A stretch of 50,666 bases of DNA, taken from an uncultured Clostridia bacterium. Lineage in GTDB: Bacteria > Bacillota > Clostridia > Oscillospirales > Acutalibacteraceae. The position numbers and the translations under genes were made by a program. The notes beneath the pieces are model-generated. The model was given only the letters and a program-made list of their open reading frames with translations, was not told the origin of the DNA and made no database searches. Position 1 is the first letter of the stretch, and every line of letters starts with the position of its first letter. Location of the stretch: NCBI GenBank assembly GCA_937880805.1, contig CALGRR010000017.1, forward strand, positions 1 to 50,666, in the 5' to 3' direction. Positions 47,128 through 50,666 of the stretch are shown here, piece by piece.

Positions 47128-48795
47128 TCAGTCACCCGCCTTTACTATAATATCATCCATTGAGCCGCCCGGGGGAAGCATGGGAAGAACAAATTCGTCT
47201 TTATCAATAATGCAGTTTATAAGGAACGGACCCTCTGTCGAGAAGGCTTTTGCAAGAGCCGCATCAAGCTCTTCGGGCGTTGCCGCCGTTACGCCGTCTG
47301 CACCGAATGCCTTTGCAAGAGCAACATAATCCGTCTGTCTGTCAAGCACCGTGTTTGAATAATGCTTATCAAAGAAAAGCGTCTGCCATTGGCGTACCAT
47401 TCCGAGAACTCCGTTGTTGAGCATAAGAATAACAAGCGGAATTTTATTGGTAACTGCGGTTGCAAGCTCGTTGAGATTCATTCCGAAGCTGCCGTCACCC
47501 GTAACAAGAACGGCATGTTCGCCTGTTGCAACCTGAGCACCTATTGCGGCACCCATACCAAAGCCCATTGTGCCAAGACCGCCGCTTGAAATAAATCTGC
47601 GTGAATTTTTGAAATTAACAGTTTGTGCTGTCCACATCTGATGCTGACCGACATCTGTTGCAACGGGAGTGTTGCTGCCGAGATAACGGTTAAGAGCAAG
47701 CAGTGCGTTTCTCGGGGTCATACCTTCACGGTTATCAAGGGTTGAAAGCTCGTCCTTTTTGAGCTGTTCAACGGTTTTCTGCCATTCGGTATTGTTCTTT
47801 TTATCAAGAAGGGGCAAAAGCTTCTGAAGAGTGAGCTTAACATCGCCACGCAGTCCGTGGGAGGCATTAACCGTTTTTGAAAGCTCTGCACCGTCAATAT
47901 CAATATGAACTATGTTTGCCTTGGTTGCGAATTTTGCTCGGTTGCCCGTTACTCTGTCGTTGAATCTTGCACCGAGAGAAATTATGCAGTCTGCCTTATG
48001 CATAGCCATTGAGCTTGCATAATGCCCGTGCATACCCTGCATACCGAGAAAACGGGGGTGGTCGGTGGGCACGGCTGAAAGACCCATAAATGAGCAGCCT
48101 ACGGGAGCATCAATTTTTTCGGCGAGAGCAAGCATTTCTTCCTGTGCGTTTGCGGAAATCAATCCGCCGCCGAAATAGATAAACGGTCTTTCCGCTTTGT
48201 TGATGCATTCTGCCGCCTGCTGAATTCTTATATCCTTTGCGGCAAATTTTTCATCGGGCTTGAGGGGCTCTTCGGGCGAATATTCGCATTTTGCAATCTG
48301 AACATCCTTGGGAACATCAACAAGAACGGGGCCGGGTCTGCCCGATACGGCAAGCCTGAATGCTTCGCGGATTGTATCGGCAAGGTCGTTTACATCGCCA
48401 ACAAAAAAGTTGTGTTTTGTTATGGGAAGAGTAACGCCCGTTATGTCAATTTCCTGAAAGCTGTCGGTGCCAATCTGAGAACTCGGAACATTGCCTGTTA
48501 TTGCAACAAGCGGAACGGAATCAATATAAGCGGTTGCAATTCCCGTTACAAGGTTTGTTGCACCGGGACCCGAAGTTGCAATAACAACACCCGGCTTGCC
48601 GGTTGCTCTTGCGTATCCGTCTGCTGCGTGGGATGCACCCTGCTCGTGTGCGGTGAGAATATGGCGAAGCTCATCGCTGTATTTATATAAAGAATCGTAA
48701 ACATTGATTATCTGTCCGCCGGGATAACCGAAAACAACATCGCAGCCCTGCTCAATCAATGTTCTGACAATAATATCTGCACCGGATAAAAGCAT
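47128..48795 (-). CDS. ilvB: Acetolactate synthase large subunit
   Basis: Thiamine-diphosphate enzyme joining pyruvate with pyruvate or 2-ketobutyrate, the first common step to branched-chain amino acids. The 555-residue protein has CDVVFGYPGG, the catalytic Glu in LTAHEQGASHAADGYARAT, the FAD-binding middle domain, and the TDP motif VTGDGSFGMNLNELATAV. ATG 48795 with GGAAGGA 7 nt upstream is chosen. It has an internal promoter directly upstream and can also be read from the T-box promoter through ridA. Confidence 0.97.
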   Translation of the reverse strand: MLLSGADIIVRTLIEQGCDVVFGYPGGQIINVYDSLYKYSDELRHILTAHEQGASHAADGYARATGKPGVVIATSGPGATNLVTGIATAYIDSVPLVAITGNVPSSQIGTDSFQEIDITGVTLPITKHNFFVGDVNDLADTIREAFRLAVSGRPGPVLVDVPKDVQIAKCEYSPEEPLKPDEKFAAKDIRIQQAAECINKAERPFIYFGGGLISANAQEEMLALAEKIDAPVGCSFMGLSAVPTDHPRFLGMQGMHGHYASSMAMHKADCIISLGARFNDRVTGNRAKFATKANIVHIDIDGAELSKTVNASHGLRGDVKLTLQKLLPLLDKKNNTEWQKTVEQLKKDELSTLDNREGMTPRNALLALNRYLGSNTPVATDVGQHQMWTAQTVNFKNSRRFISSGGLGTMGFGMGAAIGAQVATGEHAVLVTGDGSFGMNLNELATAVTNKIPLVILMLNNGVLGMVRQWQTLFFDKHYSNTVLDRQTDYVALAKAFGADGVTAATPEELDAALAKAFSTEGPFLINCIIDKDEFVLPMLPPGGSMDDIIVKAGD

Positions 48796-48827
48796 TATGA
48801 CATCCTTCCATTTCAATACTTCTTTTT

Positions 48828-48856
48828 ATTATAACATTATAATATGCTTTTTGCAA
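48828..48856 (-). promoter_or_regulatory. Internal promoter before ilvB
   Basis: TTGCAA (48851-48856), 17-nt spacer, TATAAT (48828-48833) on the minus strand, between ridA and ilvB. Confidence 0.65.
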
Positions 48857-48862
48857 CATAAA

Positions 48863-49237
48863 TTATATTGAAGCAATGCATTCAACCTCAACAAGCACTC
48901 CCTTGGGAAGCTCACGAACCGCAACGCAGGAACGGGCGGGCTTTTCGGTGAAATATTTTGCATAAACCTCGTTGAATTTTGCAAAATCTGCCATATCACG
49001 AAGAAAGCAGGTTGTTTTGATAACCTTTTCAAAGGATGAGCCTGCAGCTTCAAGCACGGCAGAAAGATTTTTGCAAACCTGCTCTGTCTGCTCTTCGATT
49101 GTAACAGCATCAACATTGCCGCTTGCGGGGTTAATGGGAATCTGACCCGAGGTGAAAACAATGTCGCCTGCACAGATTGCCTGCGAATAGGGGCCTATAG
49201 CGGCGGGTGCGTTTTCAGTAAAAATCTTTTTGTTCAT
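48863..49237 (-). CDS. ridA: RidA family reactive-intermediate deaminase
   Basis: It hydrolyses enamine/imine intermediates such as 2-aminoacrylate that are released by PLP dehydratases and would damage enzymes, including those of isoleucine synthesis. The 125-residue protein has AIGPYSQAICAGDIVFTSGQ, FLRDMADFAKFNEVYAKYF, and the signature PARSCVAVRELPKGVLVEVE with the substrate-binding Arg and terminal Glu. ATG 49237 with GGAGG 8 nt upstream is chosen. It is the first gene after the T-box and no terminator separates it from ilvB. Confidence 0.95.
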   Translation of the reverse strand: MNKKIFTENAPAAIGPYSQAICAGDIVFTSGQIPINPASGNVDAVTIEEQTEQVCKNLSAVLEAAGSSFEKVIKTTCFLRDMADFAKFNEVYAKYFTEKPARSCVAVRELPKGVLVEVECIASI

Positions 49238-49260
49238 AAATCTTACCTCCAAAAAAACAG

Positions 49261-49548
49261 AAAAACCCTGTCTCATAGCAAAGAGACAGGATTTTTATTT
49301 CAATAAAAATCTTGCGGTACCACTCTTTTTGCCGCCGAAGCGACCACTCACCGTGACATAAAATCACTCTCTGCGATAACGGACAGAAACCGTCCGACCT
49401 ACTCGGTAAAACCTTTGGGCACGGCTGCTCCGAGGCGACTGATGCAGATGCTCTTCCGCCGGCTCGCACCAACCGCCGACTCTCTGAAGCCGAAATCAAT
49501 CTGCTTTTCCTCTTCATTGCAATTTTTTAAGCATATAATATATTATTT
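49261..49548 (-). promoter_or_regulatory. T-box riboswitch controlling ridA-ilvBNCD
   Basis: On the minus strand the leader contains the T-box sequence AGTGGTACCGC (49314-49324), the Stem I apical AGAGAGTCGGCGGTTGGTG motif with GAGCC, and a terminator hairpin CCTGTCTC...GAGACAGG (49267-49290) followed by TTTTT. Uncharged tRNA would stabilise the antiterminator and switch on ridA and the ilv genes. In the specifier region (ATCTGCATCAGTCGCC before CTCGGAGC) an AUC (Ile) codon is a fair candidate, but GUC or UCA cannot be excluded by eye. A branched-chain amino acid tRNA is expected from the operon. Confidence 0.93.
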
Positions 49549-49554
49549 TCAAAA

Positions 49555-49583
49555 ACTATATCACTGATTTAAAGCGTTGTCAA
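49555..49583 (-). promoter_or_regulatory. Promoter of the T-box/ridA-ilv transcript
   Basis: TTGACA (49578-49583), 17-nt spacer, TATAGT (49555-49560) on the minus strand. Confidence 0.85.
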
Positions 49584-49627
49584 TGTATAAAGTTTATCAA
49601 TAAAAGGTGGATTTTTGCAAATCGTTA

Positions 49628-49636
49628 TGTTATAAT
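49628..49636 (+). promoter_or_regulatory. Extended -10 element of trmB
   Basis: TGTTATAAT with a perfect TATAAT at 49631-49636, 34 nt upstream of the trmB start; no good -35 box is visible. Confidence 0.55.
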
Positions 49637-49670
49637 TCATAAATACTTCGTAAAAATAAGGTGAACTGAA

Positions 49671-50339
49671 ATGAGAATGAGAAAGAAAAAGCATCTTGAA
49701 GAAAGGCTTGCCCAATGCAGCAACATCATCACTCTCAGAAGCGATGACTGCAACTTCAACACGGCTATAGAAAAAAAGGAATATATTGATATGCAGGAGC
49801 TTTTCGGCAACAGCAATCCCGTTGTGCTTGAAATCGGCTGCGGAAAGGGCAGATTTGCCTGCGAGCTTGCAAAAAGAGAGCCCGATATAAATGTGCTCGC
49901 ACTCGAAAAATGTGCAAATGTGGTTGTTATGGCAAGCGAAGCGGCAACCGCTGAGAATATAGAAAACCTCAGATTTCTTCACGTTGGTGCGGAGTATCTT
50001 GAAAAATATATAAAGCCCGAATCGATTGACCGCATATATCTCAATTTTTCCTGCCCTTATCCGAAAAACAGATATGCAAATCACCGCCTGACTAATCCCC
50101 GCTTTCTTAAAAGCTACAAGGTGATACTCAAAAAAGGTGCGGAAATTCACCAGAAAACGGATAATATGCACTTTTTTGAATACTCAATCGAAGAGCTTAC
50201 GGCCAGCGGATTCAGCCTCAAAAACATTTCACTTGACCTTCACAACAGCGATTTTGAGGGCAATATCGAAACAGAATACGAACACAGATTCGCTTCAATG
50301 GGTATGCCGATTTATAGATTGGAAGCATATCTTAAGTGA
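49671..50339 (+). CDS. trmB: tRNA (guanine-N7-)-methyltransferase
   Basis: It methylates G46 of tRNAs with S-adenosylmethionine. The 222-residue protein has the SAM motif VLEIGCGKGRFACELAKREP, an acidic VLALEK strand end, and the family C-terminal region RLTNPRFLKSY with final EYEHRFASMG. In the usual (F/S)SDPWPKxRHxKRR motif the Asp is Cys here (NFSCPYPKNRYANHR). AAGGTG precedes ATG 49671. A tRNA gene follows, a fitting neighbour. Confidence 0.95.
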   Translation: MRMRKKKHLEERLAQCSNIITLRSDDCNFNTAIEKKEYIDMQELFGNSNPVVLEIGCGKGRFACELAKREPDINVLALEKCANVVVMASEAATAENIENLRFLHVGAEYLEKYIKPESIDRIYLNFSCPYPKNRYANHRLTNPRFLKSYKVILKKGAEIHQKTDNMHFFEYSIEELTASGFSLKNISLDLHNSDFEGNIETEYEHRFASMGMPIYRLEAYLK

Positions 50340-50349
50340 TTTTATTCTG

Positions 50350-50378
50350 TTGATTTTTAACAGCTTCTATGGTAAAAT
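50350..50378 (+). promoter_or_regulatory. Promoter of tRNA-Arg
   Basis: TTGATT (50350-50355), 17-nt spacer, TAAAAT (50373-50378), 15 nt before the mature tRNA 5' end. Confidence 0.7.
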
Positions 50379-50393
50379 TATAAAGTTAATAAT

Positions 50394-50470
50394 CCGCCCG
50401 TGGCGCAGCTGGATAACGCAGCAGATTCCGATTCTGAAGAACGGGGGTTCAAATCCCTTCGGGCGGGCCA
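50394..50470 (+). tRNA. tRNA-Arg (CCG)
   Basis: Cloverleaf with acceptor CCGCCCG/CGGGCGG, anticodon loop TTCCGAT giving anticodon CCG (reads CGG), T arm GGGGG-TTCAAAT-CCCTT, discriminator G and encoded CCA at 50468-50470. Confidence 0.95.
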
Positions 50471-50474
50471 TTAT

Positions 50475-50516
50475 GAGTGTTAATAACGGATTCAAGTTAT
50501 TAACACTCTCTTTTTT
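50475..50516 (+). terminator. Terminator of tRNA-Arg
   Basis: Perfect 13-bp stem GAGTGTTAATAAC / GTTATTAACACTC followed by TCTTTTTT. Confidence 0.95.
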
Positions 50517-50538
50517 GCTGAAAATTAAGTTTTTTATC

Positions 50539-50633
50539 GGTCGCAGACTTTTTACGGTCTGCGACCTTTCTTGTTTTATGCTGTCAGGTATTCAATAGCA
50601 ACGCCTTGCTGTATGCCACGGACAAAGCCGTGG
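50539..50633. other. Two further hairpins at the window edge
   Basis: GGTCGCAGAC...GTCTGCGACC (50539-50566, followed by TTTCTTGTTTT) and CCACGG-ACAAAG-CCGTGG (50616-50633, followed by TTTTGTTTT). Both could be plus-strand terminators or part of a repeat continuing past the window. A minus-strand frame open from the edge gives 26 residues ending at about 50596 and was not recognised. Confidence 0.45.
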
Positions 50634-50666
50634 TTTTGTTTTGCCTTTCGGCGGGTACTAAATCAT

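Noticed and set aside
50596..50666. C-terminal end of a gene entering from the right edge on the minus strand
   Set aside because: Only 26 residues are visible and none form a recognised motif. The hairpin content suggests non-coding sequence, so it is not listed as a CDS.

Overview
The window reads as chromosome of a Gram-positive, anaerobic, gut-type member of the Clostridia, most likely an Oscillospiraceae/Ruminococcaceae relative. This is inferred from gene content and style, not from a search. The supporting signs are a GlgC/GlgD pair, an Na+-pumping oxaloacetate decarboxylase, a single-chain GlyRS, a T-box leader, a PASTA protein, an LCP protein and many near-consensus sigma-A promoters with 17-nt spacers. 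Almost all of the window is intact, tightly packed genes.

Layout. 1-4.5 kb (minus strand): cell-envelope genes, namely an LCP glycopolymer transferase, a lipoprotein polysaccharide deacetylase with an SH3 domain, and a free-standing condensation-domain protein. 4.5-5.9 kb: an array of small hairpins, tRNA-Glu and tRNA-Met, and a small autoregulated XRE/membrane-protein pair. 5.9-10.8 kb: glyS followed by the sodium pump genes oadA, oadG-like, BCCP and oadB, with no terminator visible between glyS and oadA. 11-14.9 kb: an unusual membrane cluster with an HTH-TM-lipase fusion, a zinc-ribbon membrane protein and two tandem paralogues of unknown function. 15.1-16.6 kb: mgtE behind a structured leader that hides its ribosome binding site.

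16.8-23.6 kb (plus strand): a compact nine-gene phage head and DNA-packaging cassette, with TerS, TerL, portal, protease, decoration protein, major capsid, two connectors, and a neck/tail-terminator-like protein that appears to carry a tail-fibre-type C-terminal domain. There are no tail, lysis, integrase or replication genes. All frames are open. The cassette sits between housekeeping genes, next to a phased A-tract array on the left and a MITE-like inverted-repeat element on the right, with a 13-bp direct repeat at both edges. This is the most interesting region of the window: a tailless, possibly domesticated capsid system, resembling the head module of capsid-forming satellites or gene transfer agents.

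23.8-29.8 kb (minus): ChbG-type deacetylase, GH92 mannosidase, FliB-like protein, and a PASTA pseudokinase that lacks the HRD and DFG catalytic residues. 29.9-36.6 kb (plus): glycogen synthesis operon glgB-glgC-glgD-(secreted CAP-like protein)-glgA. 36.6-41.5 kb: XRE regulator, histidine phosphatase, GH35 beta-galactosidase and a secreted propeller-like protein. 41.6-49.6 kb (minus): ridA-ilvB-ilvN-ilvC-ilvD-DUF815 AAA+ ATPase-ketopantoate-reductase-like gene, headed by a T-box riboswitch. 49.6-50.7 kb (plus): trmB and tRNA-Arg(CCG), then unassigned hairpins at the edge.

Limits: all identities come from reading motifs by eye. No homology search, structure prediction or covariance model was run.
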